A stretch of DNA of 64,000 nucleotides from Amycolatopsis vastitatis (lineage in GTDB: Bacteria > Actinomycetota > Actinomycetes > Mycobacteriales > Pseudonocardiaceae): NCBI RefSeq assembly GCF_002234595.1, contig NZ_NMUL01000002.1, positions 124,001 through 188,000 on the forward strand, in the 5' to 3' direction. Positions 49,427 through 60,267 of this stretch are shown here, in pieces. The notes under the pieces are model-generated. The model was given only the letters and a program-made list of their open reading frames with translations. It was not told the DNA's origin and searched no databases. Position 1 is the stretch's first letter, and each line of letters starts with the position of its first letter. The position numbers and the translations under genes are program-made.

Positions 49427-49469
49427 GCAGTGAAGGCCACCTTCAGTCCCTGAAGGTGGCCTTCATTGC
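49427..49469. terminator. Strong hairpin terminator after the MFS gene
   Basis: TGAAGGCCACCTTCAG (49431-49446) and CTGAAGGTGGCCTTCA (49450-49465) pair perfectly. A G-T wobble and a further GCA/TGC pair extend the stem to about 20 pairs, followed by TTTT on the plus strand. It lies 8 bases beyond the MFS stop. Each arm is itself near-palindromic (TGAAGG...CCTTCA). Confidence 0.85.
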
Positions 49470-49477
49470 TTTTGGGC

Positions 49478-52070
<2,593 letters not shown>

Positions 52071-52076
52071 TCAGGA

Positions 52077-52108
52077 CACCCGTACGGGTGAACATGAAAA
52101 GTTCTCAT
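52077..52108. promoter_or_regulatory. Palindromes in the TetR / beta-glucosidase divergent promoter
   Basis: CACCCGTACGGGTG (52077-52090) is a perfect 14-base palindrome. Directly after it ATGAAAAGTTCTCAT (52094-52108) is a pseudo-palindrome with one mismatch around a central G. Either could be the operator of the TetR protein that starts at 52183. Confidence 0.55.
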
Positions 52109-52182
52109 ATACTAGGTCTTCACTCGTCCGTGGGGAAGCCCGTCGGCACGATAAAGTCCCAGATCAGACGAGGAGGAGCGCC

Positions 52183-52830
52183 GTGTCCGACATCCAGGCC
52201 GCGAAGGTGCCGGCAGAAGCCACCCCCTTACGCCGTCAACCGGTCCAGCAACGCAGCGCGAAACGGGTCGAGCAGATGCTCGACGCGAGCGCGGCGTTGA
52301 TCGACGAGCTCGGTTACGACGCGCTGACGACGACCCTGATCGCCAAACGAGCGGGAGTCGCCGTCGGTTCGCTGTACCAGTTCTTCCCGGACAAGCGCGC
52401 CGTGGTGCAAGCGCTTACCGCCCGGAACCTCGACCGCTTCGTGGCGGCGGTGAACGAGCGGCTGACCCAGCTGGGCCCGGAGCACTGGTGGGACGTCGTC
52501 GACTCGATCCTCGACATCTACCTGGAGATGCACCGTTCGGTCCCGGGCTTTTCCAAGGTCCACTTCGGCGACATCATCGACCGCCAGCTGCTGGACGAGA
52601 CCCGCGACAACAACGCGGTGATCGTCGACTCGCTGACGGACCTGGTGGCCACCCAGGTGGACCGTCCGGTGGAGGACCTGCGGTTCGCGATCACGATCGC
52701 CAACGAGGTGGCCGACGCGTTGATGAAGCTGGCATTCCGGCAGGAGCCCAGCGGGGACGAGAAGATCGTCGCCGAAGCCAAGTACGTCGTGAAGGGGTAT
52801 CTGGCGGCTCGGTTCGGGGAGCAGTCGTAG
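52183..52830 (+). CDS. TetR family transcriptional regulator
   Basis: A 215-residue regulator. The N-terminal helix-turn-helix spans about residues 25-72 (KRVEQMLDASAALIDELGYD, TTTLIAKRAGVAVGSLYQFF), followed by a helical ligand-binding domain. The start is GTG 52183 with AGGAGG upstream. It is divergent from the beta-glucosidase/MFS operon with two palindromes between, so it probably represses that operon and itself. The inducer is presumably a beta-glucoside or its product. An inverted repeat follows the stop. Confidence 0.92.
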   Translation: MSDIQAAKVPAEATPLRRQPVQQRSAKRVEQMLDASAALIDELGYDALTTTLIAKRAGVAVGSLYQFFPDKRAVVQALTARNLDRFVAAVNERLTQLGPEHWWDVVDSILDIYLEMHRSVPGFSKVHFGDIIDRQLLDETRDNNAVIVDSLTDLVATQVDRPVEDLRFAITIANEVADALMKLAFRQEPSGDEKIVAEAKYVVKGYLAARFGEQS

Positions 52831-52877
52831 CTGTCCACAGAAGTTGTCCACAGGTATCCCCAGTTGTGGACAACTTC
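52831..52877. promoter_or_regulatory. Cluster of three DnaA-box-like sites, two in a 13-base inverted repeat
   Basis: TTGTCCACA (52844-52852) and its reverse complement TGTGGACAA (52865-52873) are exact matches to the actinobacterial DnaA box. CTGTCCACA (52831-52839) differs by one base. The two exact boxes form the perfect repeat GAAGTTGTCCACA / TGTGGACAACTTC (52840-52852, 52865-52877). It follows the TetR stop codon, so a terminator role is equally possible. Confidence 0.55.
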
Positions 52878-53026
52878 GCGCTGACGCTGCGGAATGGCCG
52901 GGACCGTCGGTGGGCGCCGATAGACTGGACGTGGGCACGCCCCCCAGGGCGGGTGGGGGCCGTGTTGTGGTGGTCTCCCCGAGGCCACAGGGCTTGAGCC
53001 CAGCTGGCCAGCGGAGGCGGCCAGAG
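52878..53026. other. G-rich intergenic region with hairpins
   Basis: About 150 bases between the TetR gene and the convergent PLP enzyme gene. TAGACT (near 52921) resembles a -10 element on the plus strand, followed by GCCCCCC ... GGGGGCC and CTGGCC ... GGCCAG pairings. The last could terminate the PLP enzyme gene. A small RNA is possible but not shown. Confidence 0.3.
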
Positions 53027-54211
53027 TCAGCCGAAGTTCTGGTGCTCGCCTCGGTACGTCGGGACCGTTCGCTCCACCCGGTCTCCCATCACCAGGTGGT
53101 AGTGCGTGAAACGCTCCGCCAGCTCGCCCGCCTTCGCGTGGCGCAACCACACCCGGTCGCCGAGCTTCAGGGTGCGGGCTGCTCGGCCTGTTACCGGGGT
53201 CTGGACTTCGCCCGCTCCCTCGAAGCCGAGGAGCTTCAGGCCCGCCGGCAGGTACGGCATCGGCTGGCGGGAAGGGCCTGTCGGGCCCGAGGCGATGTAG
53301 CCGCCCGAAAACAGCGTGGCGATGTTGCGGGCCGGGCGGCGGACCACCGGCAATGCGAACAACGCCGCCGGGCGGGGCTTGAAGCGGGTGTAGCCGTCGA
53401 ACAGGGTTGGTCCGATCAAGCCCGAGCCTGCCGCTATCTCCGTGACCACCGCGTCCGCGCCCGTCGACTCGATGCTTCCCGTGCCGCCGCCGTTCACGAA
53501 CTCCAGGGGGGTCACCGCCTGGACCGCGCGGATCACCTCGCCGCGGCGGTGGGCCAGCTCGGCCGCCGACCGGCGTTGCATCCAGCCGACCAGGAGCTGG
53601 TTGAACCTGCGGCCCGCCGCGTCGCCGAGGCCGGCGATCTGGCCTTCGTACGCCATCACGCCCACCAGGCGGAAGCCCGGCCGGGCGACGATCTGGCGGG
53701 CGAACGTCGAAGCCTGCTTCGGGGTGAACACCGGTGACCGGCGCGTGCCGACGTGGACTCCCGGCAGGGGGCGCCACGACGCGTCCAGCTCCAGGCAGAC
53801 CCGGACCTCCGGGTGGCCGTGGCCGAGGGCGGCGTCCACCAGGTCCAGGTGCTCGGGCGAGTCGACCATGATCGCGATCGCCGCGCGGGCGGGCTCGGAA
53901 GCGGCCAGGCGGCGGAGGGCTTCGTGGTCGGCCGTCGGGTAGGCGACGACGATGTCATCGGTCGTGCCCTGCTCCACGTGCCAGATCGCTTCGGCGAGCG
54001 AGTAGCACATCAGGCCCTCGAAGCCCGGCATCGCGAGCACGCGCTCCAGCAACGTCCGGCAGCGCACCGACTTGCTGACGACGCGGATCGGCTTGCCCGC
54101 CGCGCGGCGAGCAAGGTCGTCGGCGTTCGCGTCGAAGGCAGCCAAGTCGACGACGGCCAAGGGCGGATCGAGGTCCTTGGTCGCCAAGTCGTACACCGTC
54201 GCACTGGTCAC
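53027..54211 (-). CDS. PLP-dependent amino-acid deaminase/aldolase (D-threonine aldolase / DSD1-like)
   Basis: A 394-residue enzyme of the alanine racemase-fold group. PLAVVDLAAFDANADDLARR leads to the PLP lysine K47 in VVSKSVRC. LMCYSLAEAIWHVEQG, GVMAYEGQIAGLGDAAG and FVNGGGTGSIEST line the barrel. The C-terminal beta domain includes LKLGDRVWLRHAKAGEL, which carries the His of D-serine dehydratase-type metal sites. It probably acts on D-threonine, D-serine or a beta-hydroxy amino acid. The start is GTG 54211. It is divergent from the FAD oxidase, with a short palindrome between. Confidence 0.87.
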   Translation of the reverse strand: MTSATVYDLATKDLDPPLAVVDLAAFDANADDLARRAAGKPIRVVSKSVRCRTLLERVLAMPGFEGLMCYSLAEAIWHVEQGTTDDIVVAYPTADHEALRRLAASEPARAAIAIMVDSPEHLDLVDAALGHGHPEVRVCLELDASWRPLPGVHVGTRRSPVFTPKQASTFARQIVARPGFRLVGVMAYEGQIAGLGDAAGRRFNQLLVGWMQRRSAAELAHRRGEVIRAVQAVTPLEFVNGGGTGSIESTGADAVVTEIAAGSGLIGPTLFDGYTRFKPRPAALFALPVVRRPARNIATLFSGGYIASGPTGPSRQPMPYLPAGLKLLGFEGAGEVQTPVTGRAARTLKLGDRVWLRHAKAGELAERFTHYHLVMGDRVERTVPTYRGEHQNFG

Positions 54212-54245
54212 GAGGTCTAAAGTACGACACGAAGGCTTGAAACGC

Positions 54246-54256
54246 GAATACTATTC
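54246..54256. promoter_or_regulatory. Short palindrome in the divergent promoter
   Basis: GAATA-C-TATTC is a perfect palindrome, flanked by GAAAC (54238-54242) and GTTTC (54264-54268) as a wider inverted repeat. It is the only AT-rich part of the 87-base region between two divergent genes and probably overlaps a -10 element. Confidence 0.35.
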
Positions 54257-54298
54257 ACTTACTGTTTCGAGCACTCGACTGACGAAGGGTGCGCGCGC

Positions 54299-55594
54299 AT
54301 GACCCGGTGGACCAACTGGGCGGGCACGGCGTCCGCCTCGCCACAACACGTTCACCAGCCCCGCAGCGCGGCTGAGATCGCGGCGACCGTCGAAAGCATC
54401 GCCGCGGCCGGCCGGACCGTGCGCCCCTGGGGCAGCGGGCACTCCTTCACCGCGATCGCCGTCGCCGACTCCGATGCCCTCGACCTGCGGCACTGGACCG
54501 GCATCGAGCGCGTCGACGTCGAAACCAGGCAGGTCACCGTGCGCTCGGGCACCACGATCCGGGAGCTCAACGCCGCCCTCGACACGCTCGGGCTGGCCAT
54601 GACCAACCTCGGCGACATCGACGCGCAGACCATCGCCGGCGCGATTTCGACCGGCACCCACGGCACCGGCGCGAAGCTCGGCGGCATCGCCACCCAGATC
54701 GCCGCCCTGGAACTCGTCCTCGCGGACGGCTCGGTCGTCACCTGCTCGGCCGGCGAAAGACCCGACCTCTTCGCCGCCGCCCGTGTCGGCCTCGGCGCGC
54801 TCGGCGTGATCACCACCGTCACGCTCCAGTGCGAGCCGTCGTTCGTGCTGCGCGCGCAGGAGCGGCCGGAGCCGCTGGAGCAGGTGCTCGAAGGCTTCCA
54901 CGACTTCGCCGACGAGAACGACCACTTCGAGTTCTACTGGTTCCCCTACGGCAAGAACGCCCTGGTCAAGCGCAACAACCGGACCGACACCGCCCAGCCG
55001 TTGAGCAAGGTCCGGGAGTTCGTCGACTACCAGATCATGGAGAACGTCGCGTTCGGCGGGCTCTGCCGGACCGGACGGCTGATGCCGCGGCTCGTGCCGT
55101 CGCTCGGCAGCTTCGCCTCCAACGTCCTGAGCGCGCGCGAGTACAGCGACCTCTCCCACCGCGTCTTCGTGACCGCGCGGAACGTCCGCTTCACCGAGAC
55201 CGAGTACGCGGTTCCCCGCGAATCAGTGCTCGACGTGCTCGCCGAGCTGCGCGCCCTGGTGCCGAAGCTCAAGGACCCGGTGATGTTCCCGGTCGAGGTG
55301 CGGGTCGCCGCCGCCGACGACATCTGGCTGTCGACCGCGCAGGGCCGCGACTCCGCCTACATCGCCATCCACCAGTTCGTCGGCATGCCGTACCGCGAGT
55401 ACTTCAGCGCGTTCGAGAAGATCGCCGGCGCCGTCGGCGGCCGCCCGCACTGGGGCAAGATGCACGACCTCGACGCCGGCGTCCTCCGTTCGCGCTACCC
55501 GCACTTCGACGACTTCCTGCGTGTGCGCAAGGAAACCGACCCGAGCGGCGTCTTCGGCAACACCTACCTGGACCGGGTACTCGGCCCGGCCTAG
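54299..55594 (+). CDS. FAD-linked oxidoreductase (D-arabinono-1,4-lactone oxidase family)
   Basis: A 431-residue flavoprotein. The FAD-binding N-terminus has TVRPWGSGHSFTAIAVADSD, VRSGTTIRELNAALDTLGL and ISTGTHGTGAKLGGIATQIA. The C-terminal ALO domain ends with GRPHWGKMHDLDAG, whose His-Trp-Gly-Lys is typical of aldonolactone and alditol oxidases. It would oxidise a sugar lactone or alditol with O2. ATG 54299. Its last four bases overlap the convergent PRPP synthetase-like gene. The substrate is not determined. Confidence 0.9.
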   Translation: MTRWTNWAGTASASPQHVHQPRSAAEIAATVESIAAAGRTVRPWGSGHSFTAIAVADSDALDLRHWTGIERVDVETRQVTVRSGTTIRELNAALDTLGLAMTNLGDIDAQTIAGAISTGTHGTGAKLGGIATQIAALELVLADGSVVTCSAGERPDLFAAARVGLGALGVITTVTLQCEPSFVLRAQERPEPLEQVLEGFHDFADENDHFEFYWFPYGKNALVKRNNRTDTAQPLSKVREFVDYQIMENVAFGGLCRTGRLMPRLVPSLGSFASNVLSAREYSDLSHRVFVTARNVRFTETEYAVPRESVLDVLAELRALVPKLKDPVMFPVEVRVAAADDIWLSTAQGRDSAYIAIHQFVGMPYREYFSAFEKIAGAVGGRPHWGKMHDLDAGVLRSRYPHFDDFLRVRKETDPSGVFGNTYLDRVLGPA

Positions 55595-56541
55595 AAGAGC
55601 GCCGACACCGATTCGCCGTTGTGGATCCGGCGGATCGCCTCGGCCAAGGCCGGCGCGATCGAAAGGATCTTCAGCTTCTCGGTGCGCTCCTCTTCGGGCA
55701 CCGGCACGGTGTTGGTGCAGACGATCTCCAGCACCTCGGGCCGGTCGCCGATCCGCTCGATGGCCTTCGCCGCGAACAGCCCGTGCGTGCAGGCGACGCG
55801 GATCGAACGCGGCTCCAGCTCGGCCAGCCGGTCCAGCAGCTCGAGCACCGTGCTGCCCTTGGCGATCTCGTCGTCGAGCACGATCACGTCCCGGCCGGTG
55901 ACCTCGCCGATCACCGACGTGATCTGGACGCGGTCGTCGGGGAAACGCTCCTTCGCGCCGGCCGCGACCTGGACGCCGAGGAGCCGCGCGAAGTGCGACG
56001 CCTCCTTCGCGTTGCCCAGGTCGGGCGAGACGACGGTGGTGCGCGAGAGGTCGTACTGGCGGAAGTGCTTGGCCAGCTCCTGCAGTGCGTGCAGGTGGTC
56101 GACCGGGACGCTGAAGAAGCCGTGCACCTGCGGGGAGTGCAGGGTCATCGCGAGCACGCGGCTCGCCCCGGCCGTCACCAGCAGGTCGGCGACCAGCCGG
56201 CCGCCGATGGAGATGCGCGGTGCGTCCTTCTTGTCCGAACGCGCGTACGAGTAGTGCGGCATCACGGCGGTGATGCGGGACGCCGACGCGCCGCGCGCCG
56301 CGTCGAGCATGAGCAGCAGCTCGACGAGGTGCTCCTGCACCGGCTTGACCAGCGGCTGGATGATGAAGACGTCCCGCTCGCGGCAGTTCGCCTGCAGCTG
56401 CACCTCGAGGCAGTCGTTGGCGAACCGCTGGATCTCGACCGGCCGCAGCGGCACGCCGAGGTGCTCACAGATCTCTTCGGCCAGCTCGGGGTGCGCGCTG
56501 CCGCTGAAGACGGCGATTTCTCTCGAGGCCTGGGTGATCAC
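55591..56541 (-). CDS. Ribose-phosphate pyrophosphokinase-like protein, divergent
   Basis: A 316-residue protein aligned along its length with PRPP synthetase: IAVFSGSAHPELAEEICEHL, DVFIIQPLVKPVQEHLVELL, YSYARSDKKDAPRISIGGRL and LHSPQVHGFFSVPVDHLHA. Two key elements differ from standard Prs: the FSDGE-type segment reads RFANDCLEVQ, and the PRPP loop reads VIVLDDEIAKGSTV instead of DDMIDTAGT. It is therefore probably an accessory or specialised synthetase and not the housekeeping one. The start GTG 56541 overlaps the upstream gene by four bases. Confidence 0.85.
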   Translation of the reverse strand: MITQASREIAVFSGSAHPELAEEICEHLGVPLRPVEIQRFANDCLEVQLQANCRERDVFIIQPLVKPVQEHLVELLLMLDAARGASASRITAVMPHYSYARSDKKDAPRISIGGRLVADLLVTAGASRVLAMTLHSPQVHGFFSVPVDHLHALQELAKHFRQYDLSRTTVVSPDLGNAKEASHFARLLGVQVAAGAKERFPDDRVQITSVIGEVTGRDVIVLDDEIAKGSTVLELLDRLAELEPRSIRVACTHGLFAAKAIERIGDRPEVLEIVCTNTVPVPEEERTEKLKILSIAPALAEAIRRIHNGESVSALF

Positions 56542-57188
56542 AGCGCTGAGATCGCTTCGCCGATCGCGATCTCACCGGAGATCAGCGTCAGGGTGCGGTG
56601 CACCGAAGTGGGCGTCTCGAGCAGGCCGACGAGCACCGCGGCGACGTCGTCGCGCGGGATCGGGCCGCGTCCGGTGTTCTCCGCCAGCAGGACCAGGCCG
56701 GTGCCGGGGTCGTCGGTCAGCTGTCCCGGCCGGAGGATCGTCCAGTCGAGGTCGCGCGCCTTGAGGTCGTCCTCCGCCGCGCGCTTGGCGCGCAGGTAGT
56801 GGCGGAATTCCTCGGTGACGTCGGGGTTCTCCGGGTTGTCGGCGCCGATGGACCCGACCTGGATGTGCCGCCGGACGCCGGCCCGCTCGGCCGCTTCGGC
56901 GAACAGCGCCGCGGCGCCGCGGTCCACAGTGTCCTTGCGGGCGGTACCGCTGCCCGGGCCGGCTCCAGCGGCGAACACCGCGGCGTCGGCCCCCTTCAGG
57001 ACCTCGGCGACGGCGTCCACTTCGGAGTTCTCCAGGTCGAGCACGACGGGCTCGGCGCCGGCCGCTTCGAGGTCCACCGCGTGGGCGGGGTTCCGGATGA
57101 TGCCGACCGCTTCGTCACCGCGCGCGGCGAGCAGCCGCTCGAGCCGCAGCGCGATCTGACCGTGTCCACCTGCAATGACGACTCGCAT
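56538..57188 (-). CDS. NAD(P)-binding Rossmann protein (atypical SDR, biliverdin-reductase-B-like)
   Basis: A 216-residue single Rossmann domain. VVIAGGHGQIALRLERLLAA holds the glycine-rich loop, VVLDLENSEVDAVAEVLKGA follows, and LDWTILRPGQLTDDPGTGLV is typical of atypical SDRs such as YwnB and BVR-B. There is no classical YxxxK pair. ATG 57188. It is coupled to the PRPP synthetase-like gene by a GTGA overlap. A reductase or nucleotide-sensing role is possible. Confidence 0.85.
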   Translation of the reverse strand: MRVVIAGGHGQIALRLERLLAARGDEAVGIIRNPAHAVDLEAAGAEPVVLDLENSEVDAVAEVLKGADAAVFAAGAGPGSGTARKDTVDRGAAALFAEAAERAGVRRHIQVGSIGADNPENPDVTEEFRHYLRAKRAAEDDLKARDLDWTILRPGQLTDDPGTGLVLLAENTGRGPIPRDDVAAVLVGLLETPTSVHRTLTLISGEIAIGEAISAL

Positions 57189-57220
57189 GAGCCGACCCTA
57201 TTACGTCCTGGAAGAGCGCG

Positions 57221-57874
57221 TCAGTCGAGCGACGCGGGCGCCTCGGCGGTGCGGAGCAGGTGGTCGTAGACCAGCTCGTTCACCAGGCGGGAGACCGGGT
57301 CCTCGGCCAGCACGACGCGCTCGGTACGGCCCTCGAGGTCGAGGTCGACGACCGCGTTCGGGTCGGCGGTGACGACGGCGAGGCCGTACGCGCGGGCGCG
57401 CGGCAGGCAGTTGCCGACGTAGTCCTCGGTCAGCACGGCCGGGGACGGGAGGACCATCGCGGCCTCGCCGTAGCGGGCGAACGGAACCGCGGAGGCCATC
57501 GCGGTGCGCCAGTGGCGCGCGACGGCCAGGACGCCGACGATCTCGGCGGCCGGGGCGGGGGCGGTTCCGGCCAGCTCCGGCCAGGTCCAGGTGTCGACGG
57601 TGGCACGGTCGGCCACCGGGCCGGCACCCATCGCGATGCGTTCGGCGTGCACGTCGGTGCGAAGCTTGGCGACCACGCAGACCTTGCGGCCGAGGATCGT
57701 GGTCTCGGGGAGGACGATGCCGTTCCAGCCCAGCTGGGCGGCGGCGGCGCGGGCGAGCTCGTCGACGCTCGCGGGGAGCTCGATCGGCGGCACCACGCGG
57801 CTCGGCATCGACCGGCTGCGCTTCGCGCCACCGGCGACCGTCGAGCGCTCGGTGTTCTGAGGTGTAGCCGCCAC
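57221..57874 (-). CDS. Conserved protein of unknown function
   Basis: A 217-residue soluble protein. After about 30 hydrophilic residues comes VPPIELPASVDELARAAAAQ, then GWNGIVLPETTILGRKVCVV, VDTWTWPELAGTAPAPAAEI and VLTEDYVGNCLPRARAYGLA, with a C-terminal EDPVSRLVNELVYDHLLRTA. No known motif is seen. The start is GTG 57874 with AAGGAGG 9 bases upstream. It ends 32 bases before the NAD(P)-binding gene on the same strand and may lead that operon. Confidence 0.75.
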   Translation of the reverse strand: MAATPQNTERSTVAGGAKRSRSMPSRVVPPIELPASVDELARAAAAQLGWNGIVLPETTILGRKVCVVAKLRTDVHAERIAMGAGPVADRATVDTWTWPELAGTAPAPAAEIVGVLAVARHWRTAMASAVPFARYGEAAMVLPSPAVLTEDYVGNCLPRARAYGLAVVTADPNAVVDLDLEGRTERVVLAEDPVSRLVNELVYDHLLRTAEAPASLD

Positions 57875-58001
57875 GAGTCCGCCTCCTTCTAACCTGCACC
57901 GCTTCGTGACCGGGGGAAACCGGCACCTCACTTGTCTAACAGCGCGGCGGCGCGGAGTCGCCGGGTAGTGCGAGTGGCTGCGATCGGCGGCGCCCATCGA
58001 T

Positions 58002-58028
58002 CGATGACCGGTCGGTGGGCGGTCATCG
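58002..58028. promoter_or_regulatory. Inverted repeat CGATGACCG-N9-CGGTCATCG
   Basis: A perfect 9-base inverted repeat with a 9-base spacer, about 130 bases upstream of the minus-strand gene at 57874 and 270 bases from the malyl-CoA lyase gene. It could be an operator. Confidence 0.45.
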
Positions 58029-58249
58029 GACTTCGGTCGAACGGTGCGGCCAACCGAGTGAGAGCCAGGTGAGTGGCATTACCGTCCGCCCGCGATCGAC
58101 TACCCAAGGGAGGGACCGCCAAACCCGGTCCGGCTAGCCCGTTCGGCGCAACCCGGCGAAAATCCACAGTGGACGCGGGGCGCTGAGCTGCGGTTGTCCG
58201 CCGTCACCCACCCGGCGGTGAGCTACACCGCAGCGGTGACGGGCGCCCC

Positions 58250-58280
58250 CGACTAAAGTTACCCACCAGTCACTTAGTCG
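58250..58280. promoter_or_regulatory. Inverted repeat next to the malyl-CoA lyase start
   Basis: CGACTAA (58250-58256) and TTAGTCG (58274-58280) are perfect inverted repeats 17 bases apart, ending 16 bases before the ATG. The position over the promoter or leader fits a repressor site. Confidence 0.45.
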
Positions 58281-58296
58281 CCGCCGTGGAGGACCG

Positions 58297-59367
58297 ATGC
58301 GCTCCCCGAAGGACTTCTTCGCCCCGCTCGCCCTGGGCGCGCCCGCTCCCGTGCGGGAGATCCCGGTGACGCCGTCCCGGATGATCCACTTCTTCGACCC
58401 CGGCAACGAGAAGATGGCGGCGAAGGTGCCGGACATCGCCAAGAAGGTCGACGTCCTGCTCGGCAACCTCGAGGACGCCGTCCGCGCCGACCGCAAGGAG
58501 GCCGCGCGCGCCGGGCTCGTCGCGATCGCCAAGGCGAACGACTTCGGGAAGACGCAGCTGTGGACGCGCGTCAACAGCCTGGACTCGCCGTGGGTCCTCG
58601 ACGACCTGATCACCTTGGTCACCGAGATCGGCGACAAGCTCGACGTGATCATGGTGCCGAAGGTCGAGGGCGCGCAGGACATCCACTACGTCGACCGGCT
58701 GCTGGCCCAGCTCGAAGCGCGGGCGGGGCTGACGAAGCCGTTGCTGGTCCACGCGATCCTCGAGACGGCGAGCGGCGTGGCCAATGTGGAGGAGATCGCC
58801 GGCGCGAGCCCGCGCATGCAGGGCATCTCGCTCGGCCCGGCCGACCTGGCCGCGAGCCGCCGGATGAAGACGACCCGCGTCGGCGGCGGGCACCCCGGCT
58901 ACCTGGTGCGCACCGACCCCGTCGGCGACGACCTGACCGAGGGCCGGACGACGTACCAGCAGGACCTCTGGCACTACACGGTCGCGCGGATGGTCGACGC
59001 GTGCGCGATGCACGGGATCCTGCCGTACTACGGGCCGTTCGGGGACATCCGTGACGTCGTCGCGTGCGAGGACCAGTTCCGCAACGCGTTCCTGCTCGGC
59101 TGCGTCGGCGCGTGGAGCCTGCACCCGGTGCAGATCGACATCGCGAAGAAGGTGTTCTCGCCTTCGCCGTCCGATGTGGCCTGGGCGCGCCGGGTGATCG
59201 CCGAGATGGGTGACGGCACGGGCGCGGTGATGATCGACGGGAAGATGCAGGACGACGCGTCGGTGAAGCAGTGCCGCGTGGTCGCCGAACTGGCCGACGC
59301 CCTCGCGGCGGACGACCCCGAGCTCGCCGCCGCTTACGACGCCGCCACCAAGGAGGCCCTCGGATGA
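58297..59367 (+). CDS. HpcH/HpaI-CitE family lyase, probable L-malyl-CoA/beta-methylmalyl-CoA lyase
   Basis: A 356-residue CitE-like enzyme. The barrel shows [40 protein letters not shown] with the metal and acyl-CoA site, [40 protein letters not shown] (with the metal-binding Glu) and [20 protein letters not shown]. The long form and partner gene match malyl-CoA lyase of the ethylmalonyl-CoA pathway, which splits malyl-CoA and beta-methylmalyl-CoA to give glyoxylate and acetyl- or propionyl-CoA. ATG 58297 follows GGAGG. It overlaps the next gene by four bases. Confidence 0.86.
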   Translation: MRSPKDFFAPLALGAPAPVREIPVTPSRMIHFFDPGNEKMAAKVPDIAKKVDVLLGNLEDAVRADRKEAARAGLVAIAKANDFGKTQLWTRVNSLDSPWVLDDLITLVTEIGDKLDVIMVPKVEGAQDIHYVDRLLAQLEARAGLTKPLLVHAILETASGVANVEEIAGASPRMQGISLGPADLAASRRMKTTRVGGGHPGYLVRTDPVGDDLTEGRTTYQQDLWHYTVARMVDACAMHGILPYYGPFGDIRDVVACEDQFRNAFLLGCVGAWSLHPVQIDIAKKVFSPSPSDVAWARRVIAEMGDGTGAVMIDGKMQDDASVKQCRVVAELADALAADDPELAAAYDAATKEALG

Positions 59368-60227
59368 CCGAGCTGAAGCCGAGGCGCTCTGTCCTCTACA
59401 TGCCCGGCGCGAACGAGCGCGCCCTGGAAAAGGCCAAGACGATCCCCGCGGACGCGCTGATCCTCGACCTCGAGGACGCCGTCGCACCGGACGCGAAGGA
59501 AGCCGCGCGCGAACGTGTCTGCGCGGCGGCTTCGTCCGGTGACTACGGCTCACGGGAAGTGACGATCCGGGTGAACGGCCTGGACACCGAATGGCATGAC
59601 GCCGACCTGCGCGCGGCCGCGTCGGCCGGGCCCGCCGCGGTGGTCGTGCCGAAGGTGAACTCGGCGGCCGAGGTGCACAACATCGAACGGGCGCTGGAGC
59701 TGGGCGGCGCGCCGGACCACACGAAGATCTGGGCGATGGTCGAGACGCCGGTGGCGATGCTGCACGCCGAGGAGATCGCGGCGGCCTCGGACCGGTTGAC
59801 CGTGCTGGTCATGGGCACGAACGACCTGGCCAAGGAACTGCACGCGGAGTTCGTCCCCGGCCGCGGCCCGCTGCTCGGCGGGCTTTCGCTGTGCCTGCTG
59901 GCCGCCCGCGCGACCGGCAAGGTCATCCTCGACGGCGTCTACAACGACGTGAAGGACCTCGAGGGGTTCGAAGCCGAGTGCGAGCAGGGCCGTCAGTACG
60001 GCTTCGACGGCAAGACGCTGATCCACCCGGCGCAGGTCGAGCCGTGCAACCGGATCTTCGCGCCGTCCGAAGCGGAGATCGACCGGTCGCGGCGGATCAT
60101 CGAGGCCTTCGAGGAAGCGCAGAAGGAAGGCCGGGGCGTGGTCACTGTGGACGGCCGGATGATCGAGAACCTGCACGTCGACAACGCGCGCCGGGTGCTC
60201 GCGCTGGCCGAGGCCGTCAAGAACTGA
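59364..60227 (+). CDS. CitE-like enzyme, probable (3S)-malyl-CoA thioesterase
   Basis: A 287-residue CitE-family protein. [80 protein letters not shown] and [20 protein letters not shown] are the family blocks. In ethylmalonyl-CoA organisms the lyase is accompanied by a shorter CitE protein that hydrolyses malyl-CoA to malate, and this gene fits that role. ATG 59364 overlaps the lyase stop (ATGA). A strong terminator follows. Confidence 0.84.
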   Translation: MTELKPRRSVLYMPGANERALEKAKTIPADALILDLEDAVAPDAKEAARERVCAAASSGDYGSREVTIRVNGLDTEWHDADLRAAASAGPAAVVVPKVNSAAEVHNIERALELGGAPDHTKIWAMVETPVAMLHAEEIAAASDRLTVLVMGTNDLAKELHAEFVPGRGPLLGGLSLCLLAARATGKVILDGVYNDVKDLEGFEAECEQGRQYGFDGKTLIHPAQVEPCNRIFAPSEAEIDRSRRIIEAFEEAQKEGRGVVTVDGRMIENLHVDNARRVLALAEAVKN

Positions 60228-60230
60228 ACC

Positions 60231-60261
60231 CCGGTGGCCGGGCGGGTCGCCCGGCCACCGG
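60231..60261 (+). terminator. Terminator after the malyl-CoA genes
   Basis: CCGGTGGCCGGGCG (60231-60244) and CGCCCGGCCACCGG (60248-60261) pair perfectly over 14 bases, 3 bases after the stop codon. The convergent gene ends 7 bases beyond it, so it may serve both. Confidence 0.85.
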
Positions 60262-60267
60262 CGCGGT

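Larger units (their letters stand above)
57875..58296. other. Divergent promoter region upstream of the malyl-CoA genes
   Basis: About 420 bases without a supported gene. It contains two inverted repeats, at 58002-58028 and 58250-58280 (listed separately). No tRNA or other RNA is recognised. Confidence 0.5.

Noticed and set aside
52831..52877. Chromosomal replication origin
   Set aside because: Only three boxes are present, and dnaA, dnaN and an AT-rich unwinding region are missing.
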